From Clostridiales bacterium (GTDB lineage: Bacteria > Bacillota > Clostridia > Saccharofermentanales > UBA5734): DNA of 9,461 bases. The number at the start of each line of letters is the position of its first letter. Position 1 is the first letter of the stretch. A program made the position numbers and the translations under genes. Shown piece by piece: positions 1 to 8,440 of the stretch. Under the pieces are notes generated by a model that saw nothing but the letters and a program-made list of their open reading frames with translations, did no database searches and was not told the DNA's origin. The DNA lies in assembly GCA_003532195.1 (NCBI GenBank), contig DOFA01000084.1:1-9461 (forward strand). The letters are read 5' to 3'.

Positions 1-1
1 C

Positions 2-1006
2 GGCTATGCCAACGCCATCCTCAGGCGTCTGAGCGCCAGCCCGATCGACCTGCCTTCCGGTAATCCGGCGGTTTATTACAGCTTGCCGCCGGAGCTTTAC
101 GGTTATTTGCGCAAGTGGTATGGTCCGGCGGAAGCGGCAGCTCTGGGTGAGGCTTTTCTCTGCGAGGATGTCCGGGTCACCGCGCGGGTTAACCGGCTGC
201 AGGCCTCGGCCGCCTCAGTATCTGATGAATTGCAGGCAGCCGGCATAGGCGCCGAGGCAGGCCGCTATTGCGCGGAAGCTTTGCTTCTGGATCTGCGCGG
301 GCACGCGGTCAGGGAGCTGCCGGCCTGGCAGGACGGCCGGCTGACGATTCAGGATGAGGCAGCCATGCTGGTCGGTTATGCCGCCAGCCCGCAGCCCGGC
401 CAGACGGTGATCGACCTGTGTGCCGCGCCAGGCGGCAAAACCTGCCACCTCGCGGAACGGTCAGACGACCGAAGCCGGATCCTGGCAACCGACATCAATC
501 CGGAACGACTGAAGCTGGTAACCGGACAGGCTCAACGTCTGGGCTTGACAAGCATATCCTGCCAAACGGGCGACGCGACCGGCGCCGGTATGGACCCCCG
601 GCTGGCCGGTACGGCCGACCTGGTCCTGGCGGATGTTCCTTGCAGCGGACTGGGTTTGCTGGGCCGAAAACCGGAAATCCGCCTGACGATGACCCATGAA
701 AAAATGATCGGACTTTATCCTTTGCAGCAGTCGATCCTGGAATATGCCGCGACTCTGGTTTGTCCGGGCGGCGTTCTGATCTATAGTACCTGCACCATCA
801 ATCCGGCGGAGAACATCGGCCGGGTCCAGGCTTTTCTGGAAGAAAGCGGCAACCGGTTCCGCCTGGAAGACCTGACGCCGCACATGCCGGCAGCCGTGAC
901 CCGGCAGCCGGATCTGGCACAGCAGGCGCGGGAAGGCTGGCTGCAGCTGCTGCCGCACCGGCACCAGCTGGATGGTTTTTTTATTGCGCGCTTGAGGAGG
1001 ACATGA
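2..1006 (+). CDS. rsmB: 16S rRNA (cytosine-967-C5)-methyltransferase RsmB, 5'-truncated by window edge
   Basis: RsmB uses S-adenosylmethionine to make m5C967 in 16S rRNA. The frame is open from base 2, and its first residues (GYANAILRRL) resemble the end of the NusB-like N-terminal domain of this family, so the true start lies left of the window; a TTG at 83 is internal. The Rossmann methyltransferase core is complete. It has SAM motif I DLCAAPGGKT (about 413-442), motif IV DVPCSG with its Cys codon at 641-643, and motif VI YSTCT with the catalytic Cys codon at 791-793. The PCSG/STC cysteine pair is diagnostic of RNA m5C methyltransferases. About 334 residues are visible, against roughly 430-450 for full-length RsmB. 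The stop lies 1 nt before the rlmN start, and the rlmN ribosome binding site is inside this gene. In related Bacillota the upstream gene is usually fmt, which is not seen here. Family assignment is firm; the exact target base is inferred from family and synteny. Confidence 0.95.
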   Translation, partial: GYANAILRRLSASPIDLPSGNPAVYYSLPPELYGYLRKWYGPAEAAALGEAFLCEDVRVTARVNRLQASAASVSDELQAAGIGAEAGRYCAEALLLDLRGHAVRELPAWQDGRLTIQDEAAMLVGYAASPQPGQTVIDLCAAPGGKTCHLAERSDDRSRILATDINPERLKLVTGQAQRLGLTSISCQTGDATGAGMDPRLAGTADLVLADVPCSGLGLLGRKPEIRLTMTHEKMIGLYPLQQSILEYAATLVCPGGVLIYSTCTINPAENIGRVQAFLEESGNRFRLEDLTPHMPAAVTRQPDLAQQAREGWLQLLPHRHQLDGFFIARLRRT

Positions 1007-1007
1007 C

Positions 1008-2042
1008 ATGCGCTATCTTTATGACCTGACCTTAGCGGATTGGCAGGAATGGGCCCGGGAGAATCAATTGCCGCCCTATCGCGCTACCCAGATTCACCAG
1101 TGGGTCAGCCGCGGGATTGAATCGACTTCGGAAATGACCAACCTGTCGCGCGAACTGCGCGCCTTGCTGGACGGGCAATTCATCGTCTCCGGGTTGCAGT
1201 TGGAGAGGAAGCTGGTATCGGCCCTGGACGGCACAACAAAGTATGTCTTCCGGCTGCATGACGGCAATGTAATCGAAAGCGTTCTGATGCGCTATCACTA
1301 CGGCTTGTCCGTATGCCTGTCATCCCAGGCCGGCTGCCGGATGGGCTGCACATTCTGCGCCTCGGCGGATGCCGGTTTTGGCCGCAGCCTCAGCCACGGC
1401 GAGATGCTGGCCCAGGTCGCCCGCATCGCTCGCGACTGCGGCGAACGAATCGGCCATGCTGTGGTGATGGGCATCGGCGAACCTTTTGACAATTATGACA
1501 ACCTGATTCGCTTCCTGCGCCTGGTCAACGACCCCAGCGGCTTGAATATCGGCATGCGGCATATTTCTGTCTCAACTTGCGGACTTGTGCCTGAAATGAT
1601 AAAATTCACAGATGAAGGTCTGCCGGTCACTTTGTCTGTTTCGCTGCACGCGCCCAACGATCCGATCCGACGCCAGCTGATGCCAATTGCCCGGCGCCAT
1701 GACCTCGGACAGCTGCTGGCGGCATGCAGGCGGCACACAGAACGGACCGGCCGGCGGATTTCATTTGAATATTCCCTGTTCAGCGGCGTCAACGACCGAC
1801 CGGAGCACGCGGCTGAACTGGCTGCCCGGCTGAAAGGCATGCTGTGCCACGTCAACCTGATTGCGGCCAATGAATTCCCTGGCGGCGCCTATCGGCAGAG
1901 CAGCCCGGCGGATGTCCAGGCCTTTCTCGAGCGATTGACCCGGGCCGGCATCAATGCCACCGTCCGCAGGCAGTTAGGCGCGGACATCATGGCCGCCTGC
2001 GGCCAGCTAAGGAGAAACAGCGAGGCATGCGGGAACCCTTGA
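1008..2042 (+). CDS. rlmN: dual-specificity 23S rRNA A2503 / tRNA A37 C2-methyltransferase RlmN
   Basis: RlmN is a radical SAM enzyme that puts a methyl group on C2 of A2503 in 23S rRNA, and in E. coli also of A37 in some tRNAs. The 344-residue protein has normal family length. The 4Fe-4S cluster motif CRMGCTFC supplies C110, C114 and C117. C103, in VCLSSQAGC, matches the mechanistic cysteine seven residues before the cluster. C331, in AACGQLR, matches the C-terminal cysteine that is transiently methylated. The SAM-contact motif GIGEPFDNYDN (155-165) is also present. Having both non-cluster cysteines separates RlmN/Cfr from other radical SAM proteins; the short N-terminal helical domain and position in the operon favour RlmN over Cfr. 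The ATG at 1008 follows AGGAGG at 995-1000. The last 16 nt overlap the phosphatase gene. Confidence 0.95.
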   Translation: MRYLYDLTLADWQEWARENQLPPYRATQIHQWVSRGIESTSEMTNLSRELRALLDGQFIVSGLQLERKLVSALDGTTKYVFRLHDGNVIESVLMRYHYGLSVCLSSQAGCRMGCTFCASADAGFGRSLSHGEMLAQVARIARDCGERIGHAVVMGIGEPFDNYDNLIRFLRLVNDPSGLNIGMRHISVSTCGLVPEMIKFTDEGLPVTLSVSLHAPNDPIRRQLMPIARRHDLGQLLAACRRHTERTGRRISFEYSLFSGVNDRPEHAAELAARLKGMLCHVNLIAANEFPGGAYRQSSPADVQAFLERLTRAGINATVRRQLGADIMAACGQLRRNSEACGNP

Positions 2043-2773
2043 CCTATGGCGCCGCCACCCATACCGGATTGGTGCGCGCCAATAATGAGGATCATTATGC
2101 CATCATGGAACATGATGGTTCTTACCCATATGCCTTTATCCTGGCCGACGGCATGGGGGGGCACCGGCGCGGCGAACTGGCCAGCCAGATCGCGGTGGAA
2201 TATGTGCGGGACCGCCTTGCTTCCGAGTACAAGCCGGACCAGTTTGCGGAAAACCTGGACCGGCAGCTGATAGATGTCTTTGAGAAAGCAAATGTCAAGG
2301 TCTACCTCGGTTCTCTGGCCAGCGAAGACAACCGGGGCATGGGAACGACCCTGACCCTGGCTGTCCTGCTGCCGAATATCCTGAAAATCGCCCATATCGG
2401 CGATTGCCGCTTATATTTGCTGCGCGAAAACAGCTTGTCCTGCCTGACGGTGGATCATACGCTGGTTCAGGAAATGATTGACGCCGGAACCATGACGCCC
2501 GAGGAATCCGCCTTCTATCCGCACCGCAATGTCCTGACCCGGGCTCTGGGCGTTCCGGAGTACCTGCAGCCGGATCTTCTGACCGTGGACATCCGGCGCG
2601 GTGACCGGCTGATTCTGTGCAGCGACGGGCTGCACGGCCAGGTTTCCGAGGAGGAAATCCGGTCCGCGATGCGCCGGGACCGGACCCCCGCCATATTGAC
2701 GGAGCATTTGGTCCAGTTGGCACTGGCGGCAGGCGGCGAAGACAATGTGACCGTCCTGGCTGCTTTTGTCTGA
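2027..2773 (+). CDS. prpC: PP2C-family (PPM) serine/threonine protein phosphatase, PrpC/Stp type
   Basis: This is a metal-dependent PP2C phosphatase, 248 residues, the normal size of bacterial single-domain PrpC/Stp proteins. All core motifs are visible: RANNEDHY (E21, D22), ADGMGGH (D41, G42), GMGTTLT (104-110), IGDCR (D126), CSDGL (D200) and GGEDNVTV (D239). D22, D41, D200 and D239 correspond to the family's di-metal aspartates. No signal peptide or membrane segment is seen, so it should act in the cytoplasm. Its expected substrate is the kinase encoded 25 nt downstream and that kinase's targets, as known for B. subtilis PrpC/PrkC. The ATG at 2027 lies within the end of rlmN. AAGGAG at 2009-2014 gives a rather long 12-nt spacing, so expression may lean on translational coupling with rlmN. 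The reading MREPLTYGAATHTG fits the usual N-terminus. Confidence 0.95.
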   Translation: MREPLTYGAATHTGLVRANNEDHYAIMEHDGSYPYAFILADGMGGHRRGELASQIAVEYVRDRLASEYKPDQFAENLDRQLIDVFEKANVKVYLGSLASEDNRGMGTTLTLAVLLPNILKIAHIGDCRLYLLRENSLSCLTVDHTLVQEMIDAGTMTPEESAFYPHRNVLTRALGVPEYLQPDLLTVDIRRGDRLILCSDGLHGQVSEEEIRSAMRRDRTPAILTEHLVQLALAAGGEDNVTVLAAFV

Positions 2774-2786
2774 CTGTGAATTTATT

Positions 2787-2798
2787 GGAGGATGTAGA

Positions 2799-2801
<3 letters not shown>
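2787..2801 (+). promoter_or_regulatory. ribosome binding site and start deciding the kinase N-terminus
   Basis: GGAGG at 2787-2791 stands 7 nt before ATG 2799-2801. This supports the ATG over the in-frame upstream TTG at 2766, which lies inside the end of the phosphatase gene and would add 11 residues not typical of the family. Confidence 0.85.
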
Positions 2802-4702
<1,901 letters not shown>

Positions 4703-4706
<4 letters not shown>

Positions 4707-5599
4707 CCAGAACGGGACGAATTCTCCGGGGCGTGGGCGGCCAATATTTGATAGCCGACGATGCCGGACCGGTCGGGATGGCCAGCGCCCGGGGCATTTT
4801 CCGCAAAGAGGGCCTCGTTCCGACCATCGGCGATCTGGTGGAATGCGAACCCAGCGGTGATCCGGATACCCCCTGGCGCATGTGTAAAATTTTGCCGCGC
4901 CGCAATTACCTGGTCCGCCCGCCGATAGCCAATCTGGATGGCATGGTGATCACCTTGTCAGCGGCTGAGCCGCCCCCGGACTCTTATCTGGCTGACAAGC
5001 TCCTGACAATCTGCCTGCTGAACCAGATTGAACCGTTGATCTGCCTGACGAAAACAGATCTGCCGCAAGCCATCCCGGATGTGACAGCCGGCTACCGTGC
5101 AGCAGGCTGCCGGACCATTGAGACGGAGCCGGACGATCAGGCCAGCTTAAATCAGCTGCGCGAATGGATGCGCGGCCGGGTGATCACCTTCGCCGGCCAG
5201 TCTGGCGTCGGTAAATCGACCTTGCTAAACCGGCTTGCCGGAGCTGAAATTGCGCTGATCGGCAGCTTGAGCGGCCGGGTCGGGCGAGGGAAGCAAACCA
5301 CCCGCCATGTCGAACTTTATCCTCTCGCCGGCGGTTATCTGGCAGACACTCCGGGATTCAGTTCTCTGGAACTGGAAGACCTGGGCGTCAGTGGCGAACA
5401 GCTGGCGGCCGGTTATCCGGAAATCCTCGCAGCGGCAGGGCAGTGCCGGTTTACCGGCTGCCGCCACCTCGGCGAACTGGGCTGCGCCGTACCCGGCTGC
5501 GGCATGGATCCGGACCGGCTGCAGCGGTACCGTTATTTCCGCACCCGGCTGGACAGCCTTAACCCCTACAGCGGCAGCAGACCGCATACCCGATCATGA
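4703..5599 (+). CDS. rsgA: small-subunit ribosome biogenesis GTPase RsgA (CpgA/YjeQ)
   Basis: RsgA is a circularly permuted GTPase that acts late in 30S subunit maturation. The 298-residue protein shows the permuted order: N-terminal OB-fold (about 1-72), G4 TKTD (116-119), then G1 GQSGVGKST (165-173), G2 region TTRHV (199-203), G3 DTPG (215-218), and a C-terminal zinc domain. The zinc ligands C248, C253, H255 and C261 follow the family spacing C-x4-C-x-H-x5-C. The ATG at 4703 overlaps the prkC stop as ATGA, giving direct translational coupling to the kinase; no strong separate ribosome binding site is evident. In B. subtilis the homologue CpgA is a PrkC phosphorylation substrate and has also been reported to remove the toxic metabolite 4-phosphoerythronate, which would tie it to rpe next door. 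Neither activity can be read from this sequence. Confidence 0.96.
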
Positions 5600-5637
5600 C
5601 CGGGCAGCAAAAGCCCATGACATAAGGAGGTTTTTTC

Positions 5638-6321
5638 ATGATTCCAGATTATAGCCAGACCGCCGGCCGGATCTTGATTTGCCCATCGATCCTGTCTGCC
5701 GATTTCACCGCCCTTGGCGCATCTATCGACCGGGTATCCGGCGATGCCGATCTGATCCATGTTGACGTCATGGATGGGCACTTTGTGCCCAATCTGACTT
5801 TTGGCCCGCCGGTGGTCGCCGCGCTGCGCAAACACTGCCGTCTGCCGCTCGATGTCCATCTGATGATCGAAGATCCGATCCGCTGGATCGAACCTTTTGC
5901 CGCCAGCGGCGCCGACAGCCTGGTCATCCACGCCGAGGCCTGTCCGCATCTCCTGCGCGGCCTGCAGCAAATCGCCGCTGCCGGTTGTACCGCCGGCGTC
6001 GCGATCAATCCGGGCACCTCGCTGGCAGTCATCGAAGAGGCGCTGCCTTATGTCGACATGGTCCTGCTGATGACGGTCAACCCAGGTTTTGGCGGCCAGC
6101 ATTATATCCAGACGATGACCGGCAAGATCAAACGCCTGCGGCAGATGCTGGACAAGCAGGACCGGCCGGTCCACCTGCAGATCGACGGTGGGATTTCCTG
6201 CGGCAATATCCGCGAAACCCGGCTGGCCGGCGCCAATATGTTTGTCGTCGGCAGCGCGGTCTTTGATCGCCCGGATCCGGCCGCGGCTGTGCGGGAACTG
6301 CGCCAATGCGCTGCCTTGTAG
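5638..6321 (+). CDS. rpe: ribulose-phosphate 3-epimerase
   Basis: Rpe interconverts D-ribulose 5-phosphate and D-xylulose 5-phosphate in the pentose phosphate pathway, in the cytoplasm. The 227-residue protein is a TIM barrel of normal length. Visible signatures are CPSILSADF (15-23), HVDVMDGHFVPN (41-52), DVHLMIEDP (72-80), TVNPGFGGQ (146-154), QIDGGIS (181-187) and VGSAVF (204-209). H41, D43, H74 and D183 match the family's metal and acid-base residues. The ATG at 5638 has AAGGAGG at 5624-5630 with 7-nt spacing, the strongest ribosome binding site in this operon. It is separated from rsgA by 38 nt and overlaps thiN by 16 nt. Confidence 0.97.
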   Translation: MIPDYSQTAGRILICPSILSADFTALGASIDRVSGDADLIHVDVMDGHFVPNLTFGPPVVAALRKHCRLPLDVHLMIEDPIRWIEPFAASGADSLVIHAEACPHLLRGLQQIAAAGCTAGVAINPGTSLAVIEEALPYVDMVLLMTVNPGFGGQHYIQTMTGKIKRLRQMLDKQDRPVHLQIDGGISCGNIRETRLAGANMFVVGSAVFDRPDPAAAVRELRQCAAL

Positions 6322-6977
6322 TCCTGTCTGGCGAAATCTGCGATGACGAAGCTGCCCGCCTGTGGCTGCAAACCGCTGACCGGGTAATCTGTGCTGACGG
6401 CGGCGCACGGCATTTGCGCCGCTTGGGCGTTCGCCCGGATCTTCTGGTCGGCGACCTGGACTCCATCGCTGCTGATGACTTGTCCTGGATCCGAGAACAG
6501 CAAGTACCGGTCAGCCGTTTCCCGGCCATGAAGAACGAAACCGATTCGGAATTGGCCATCCAGGCCGCCCTGGCCGATTTACCGGGGCCGCCCGAACAGC
6601 ATGAAGGGGTTATTCTAGGTGTCACCGGCAGCCGCCCGGATCATGTCCTGGCCAACCAGCTGCTGGCTGGCAGGCTGGCGGGCGAAGGATGGCGCCTGAT
6701 CCTGACGGACGGGCGCAGCACAACCTACACGTTGGCCGGCGGCCAAACACTCAATCTCGACCTTCCGGTTCAGGCGAATCCGCCCTGGATCGTATCAGCT
6801 ATCCCGATCACGGATGAAATAGCCGGCCTGACCTACCAGGGGCTGGAATATCCGTTAACCGACGCCCGTCTTAACCGCGGCAGCACCCGCGGTCTCAGCA
6901 ACCGGCCAGTCTCGCCGGCGGTGAGAATAACCCTGGCGTTGGGTGTTTTATTGATTGTGGTTACTCCCGAGGAATAA
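6306..6977 (+). CDS. thiN: thiamine pyrophosphokinase (ThiN/TPK family)
   Basis: This enzyme transfers pyrophosphate from ATP to thiamine, giving thiamine diphosphate. The 223-residue protein has the family motifs CADGGARHL (29-37), PDLLVGDLDSI (44-54), GVTGSRPDH (105-113), the NQLLA stretch after it, and the C-terminal thiamine-binding-type segment GLEYPL (179-184) with GSTRGLSN (192-199). The conserved KDxTD motif reads KNETD (76-80), so its first acidic residue is Asn (N77, codon AAC). The start overlaps the end of rpe by 16 nt. Only a weak GGGAA (6293-6297) precedes it, so coupling to rpe is likely. MRCLVVLSGE fits the usual N-terminus. It is the last gene of the operon in this window. 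Linking thiamine diphosphate to rpe makes sense because transketolase, which uses the product of Rpe, needs this cofactor (inference). Confidence 0.92.
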   Translation: MRCLVVLSGEICDDEAARLWLQTADRVICADGGARHLRRLGVRPDLLVGDLDSIAADDLSWIREQQVPVSRFPAMKNETDSELAIQAALADLPGPPEQHEGVILGVTGSRPDHVLANQLLAGRLAGEGWRLILTDGRSTTYTLAGGQTLNLDLPVQANPPWIVSAIPITDEIAGLTYQGLEYPLTDARLNRGSTRGLSNRPVSPAVRITLALGVLLIVVTPEE

Positions 6978-7003
6978 AAAACCAGCGGGCAAGATGCGAC
7001 TGG
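6973..7003 (-). terminator. candidate intrinsic terminator of the minus-strand aminotransferase gene
   Basis: On the minus strand, CCAG (7003-7000) pairs with CTGG (6985-6982). Two further C-G pairs form past a one-base bulge, and a run of six T (6981-6976) then ATT follows directly. The stem is short, so efficiency is doubtful. The T run overlaps the thiN stop codon on the other strand. Read on the plus strand the hairpin has no T run, so it does not terminate thiN. Confidence 0.4.
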
Positions 7004-7024
7004 CGCCTGATCACCGGCTATTTA

Positions 7025-8200
7025 TCAACTCACTCCAAACTCGCGCCCGATCGCCTGGAACGCGGCGGCGGAGCCGCGGATGCTGGACTCGCTGGCGGCA
7101 AAGCAGAGACGGACATGGCCGGGGAAACCGAAACCGCTGCCGGGGACCAGCAGCACCCGGTGACGCGCGCAGGCTTCAGCGAAAGCGACATCGTCGGCGA
7201 TCGGCGATTTTGGGAAGAGATAGAGGCCGCCGGCCGGCCGATTCAGATTAAAGCCAGCTTCCTGCAGGATATCGGCCAGCATATTGCGGCGCGTTTCGTA
7301 GCGCCGGATGTCCACCCTGGCCTCCAGCGCCAACTCGATCACCCGTTGGAAAAACGCCGGGGCGTTGACAAAACCAAGCGTCCGCAGACAAAAGGCGGCG
7401 GCTTCGGCCAGCCGGTCGGCGTCTTCGCAGCGCGGGCTGACGGCCAGAAAACCGATCCGCTCGCCCGGCAGCGACAGCGACTTGCTCCAGCTGTCGCAAA
7501 TGACGACATTGTCCAGGCAGGCCAGGGTGGCTGGCACAATTGCGCCGTCGTAGGCCAGCTCGGCGTAAGGCTCGTCCGACAAGACATAGACGGTTTGCGG
7601 CGCCTGGCGCAGAACCTCGCCGATCCGGCGCAGCAGATCAGCCGGATAGATCACGCCGGCGGGATTGTTCGGCGAATTGATGATCAGGGCTTTGGTCCGG
7701 GGCGTAAGCGCCAGCCGGATGGCATCCGGATCGGGCAGGAAGGTCTCCGGGTCGGTTCTGACGACGACCGGCCGGCCGCCGTGGTTGTCTATGTAAGTGA
7801 GATACTCGAGAAAGTAGGGGGCCAGGACCAGGACTTCATCGCCGGGATCGAGCAGGGCTTTCAGCGCCACGTTCAGGGCGCAGGCCGCGCCGACGGTCAT
7901 GCAGACCGCGCCGGCCGGCACAGCCAGACCGGACTTGCGGCTTAGCCGGCCGGCGATCGCCGTCCGCGTCGATTCGTAACCGGCGTTGCTCATGTAGCCG
8001 TGCCGGCCGGGAGTTTCATCCAGCGCCAGCTGCCGGATGGCTTGCAGCACTTGGGCCGGCGGTTCGAGGTCGGGATTGCCGATGCTGAAGTCGAAAACCT
8101 GATCGGCGCCATAAATGGCCTTCAGCCGGTTGCCTTCTTCAAACATCCGTCGGATCATCGAACCTTGGCTTAAGCGGGCAGCCACAGCTTGCGAAATCAT
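7025..8200 (-). CDS. PLP-dependent class I/II aminotransferase (aspartate aminotransferase-like, fold type I)
   Basis: The 391-residue protein is a fold-type I aminotransferase of typical length. Catalytic K240 sits in SWSKSLSLPGERIGF (237-251), where it would form the Schiff base with PLP. Other family features are NSPNNPAG (175-182; N178 or N179 region contacting PLP), SDEPYAEL (208-215; D209 for the pyridine nitrogen, Y212), and an Arg in GHVRLCFA (R364), the usual carboxylate-binding position. The N-terminus (SQGSMIRRMFEEGNRL, then DFSIGNPDLEPP) resembles a clostridial group usually annotated only as PLP-dependent aminotransferase. The amino donor and acceptor cannot be told from sequence. 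The start at 8200 (minus-strand ATG) has GGGAGG at 8213-8208 with 7-nt spacing. It is monocistronic here, convergent with thiN (47-nt gap) and divergent from infC, so it belongs to neither operon. Confidence 0.93.
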   Translation of the reverse strand: MISQAVAARLSQGSMIRRMFEEGNRLKAIYGADQVFDFSIGNPDLEPPAQVLQAIRQLALDETPGRHGYMSNAGYESTRTAIAGRLSRKSGLAVPAGAVCMTVGAACALNVALKALLDPGDEVLVLAPYFLEYLTYIDNHGGRPVVVRTDPETFLPDPDAIRLALTPRTKALIINSPNNPAGVIYPADLLRRIGEVLRQAPQTVYVLSDEPYAELAYDGAIVPATLACLDNVVICDSWSKSLSLPGERIGFLAVSPRCEDADRLAEAAAFCLRTLGFVNAPAFFQRVIELALEARVDIRRYETRRNMLADILQEAGFNLNRPAGGLYLFPKSPIADDVAFAEACARHRVLLVPGSGFGFPGHVRLCFAASESSIRGSAAAFQAIGREFGVS

Positions 8201-8219
8201 AGGTCAACCTCCCGAAATC

Positions 8220-8239
8220 AGCCCCAGGCGGGCTTTTTT
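8220..8239 (+). terminator. terminator-like hairpin upstream of the infC promoter
   Basis: AGCCC (8220-8224) pairs with GGGCT (8230-8234) around a 5-nt loop, and T 8234-8239 forms a six-T run, followed by CCC. It reads only on the plus strand. No gene ends here on that strand, so it would stop plus-strand transcripts that run antisense through the aminotransferase gene from the thiN side, before the infC promoter. The stem has just 5 bp, which keeps confidence moderate. Confidence 0.45.
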
Positions 8240-8242
8240 CCC

Positions 8243-8271
8243 ACGATAGCACAAAAAGGCTTGACAGACAA
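8243..8271 (-). promoter_or_regulatory. candidate minus-strand promoter for the aminotransferase gene
   Basis: On the minus strand, TTGTCT (8271-8266, 4 of 6 to the -35 consensus) and TATCGT (8248-8243, 4 of 6 to the -10 consensus) are separated by exactly 17 nt. The predicted start would be near 8236, leaving a short leader before GGGAGG and the ATG at 8200. Its -35 shares base 8266 with the -35 of the infC promoter, so the two polymerases could not bind together. Confidence 0.4.
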
Positions 8272-8289
8272 GCGCCAAGCCGATAAAAT
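8261..8289 (+). promoter_or_regulatory. vegetative (sigma-A/sigma-70 type) promoter of infC-rpmI-rplT
   Basis: A perfect -35 box TTGACA (8261-8266), a 17-nt spacer and a -10 box TAAAAT (8284-8289, 5 of 6) form a strong housekeeping promoter. Transcription should begin about 7 nt later, near 8296, giving a leader of about 140 nt before infC. No operator is obvious; control appears to be in the leader. Confidence 0.85.
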
Positions 8290-8295
8290 ACCTCT

Positions 8296-8437
8296 GTTAG
8301 TAAGCAGAAGCGTCCGCTTCTCACCTCCAGCCTGGCGAAGAGGTCAATAGCTTAAAGCAGGGGAGTAACAGACCTGCGATTGTAGCTGGAGCGGATGCGA
8401 TGCATCGGCTCTGTTTTTTATTTTGAAGGGGGTGTAG
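8296..8437 (+). ncRNA. L20 leader: attenuator leader RNA of the infC operon
   Basis: The untranslated leader between the predicted start near 8296 and the infC start codon has the layout of the Bacillota L20 leader, in which ribosomal protein L20 binds the mRNA and promotes early termination. In order: a 6-bp hairpin AGAAGC/GCTTCT with loop GTCC (8306-8321); CTCCAGC (8325-8331), which pairs perfectly with GCTGGAG (8385-8391); inside that, AGGTC (8341-8345) with GACCT (8371-8375), or alternatively GCAGG (8357-8361) with CCTGC (8373-8377); then an intrinsic terminator (8389-8424). GAG 8389-8391 belongs to both the long-range helix and the terminator stem, so the two folds exclude each other. 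The GGGAGTAACAGACC stretch (8361-8374) looks like the rRNA-mimic region expected for L20 binding (inference from memory of the family). The 5' end is predicted only. Confidence 0.82.
8389..8424 (+). terminator. intrinsic terminator acting as attenuator before infC
   Basis: Arms 8389-8398 and 8402-8411 pair over ten positions with a single G-G mismatch (8393/8407) and a 3-nt GAT loop. After TG, a T-rich tract of ten T in eleven bases (8414-8424) follows. It ends just before the infC ribosome binding site, so termination here would shut off infC, rpmI and rplT together. Confidence 0.88.
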
Positions 8438-8440
8438 ATT
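8426..8440 (+). promoter_or_regulatory. infC ribosome binding site and ATT start codon
   Basis: AAGGGGGTG (8426-8434) differs by one base from the ideal AAGGAGGTG and stands at normal spacing before ATT 8438-8440. An in-frame TAG at 8435-8437 rules out any start further upstream. The next in-frame standard start, TTG at 8501, would delete the conserved N-terminal strand. Confidence 0.85.

Noticed and set aside
83..85. TTG at 83 as the start of rsmB
   Set aside because: The frame is open to the window edge, and the residues before it match the NusB-like domain of RsmB, so the gene simply begins outside the window.
461..1009. Minus-strand open frame (182 codons) opposite rsmB
   Set aside because: It overlaps the methyltransferase core with intact SAM and cysteine motifs; no domain is seen in the antisense translation.
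5595..5621. GGGC/GCCC mini-hairpin flanked by two CATGAC copies between rsgA and rpe
   Set aside because: The stem has only 4 bp, and the T run nearby (5631-5636) comes after the rpe ribosome binding site, too far for an intrinsic terminator. Likely chance.
5566..6408. Long minus-strand open frame (280 codons) across rpe
   Set aside because: It lies wholly opposite rpe and the edges of rsgA/thiN, which carry complete family motifs. The antisense product is low in recognisable features and rich in Gln/Arg/Asp, as expected for a shadow frame.
7061..7078. Perfect 6-bp inverted repeat (CGCGGC / GCCGCG) considered as terminator of thiN
   Set aside because: It lies within the aminotransferase coding region and no T run follows on either strand, so it is best explained by GC-rich coding sequence.
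7115..7945. Long open frame on the plus strand opposite the aminotransferase (276 codons)
   Set aside because: It is a shadow of a GC-rich, motif-complete aminotransferase on the minus strand. The translation shows no recognisable domain, and there is no convincing start site.
8201..8437. T-box or metabolite riboswitch in the aminotransferase/infC intergenic region
   Set aside because: No T-box sequence or known riboswitch core was recognised on either strand. The plus-strand structure is explained by an L20 leader, and the minus-strand leader is too short.
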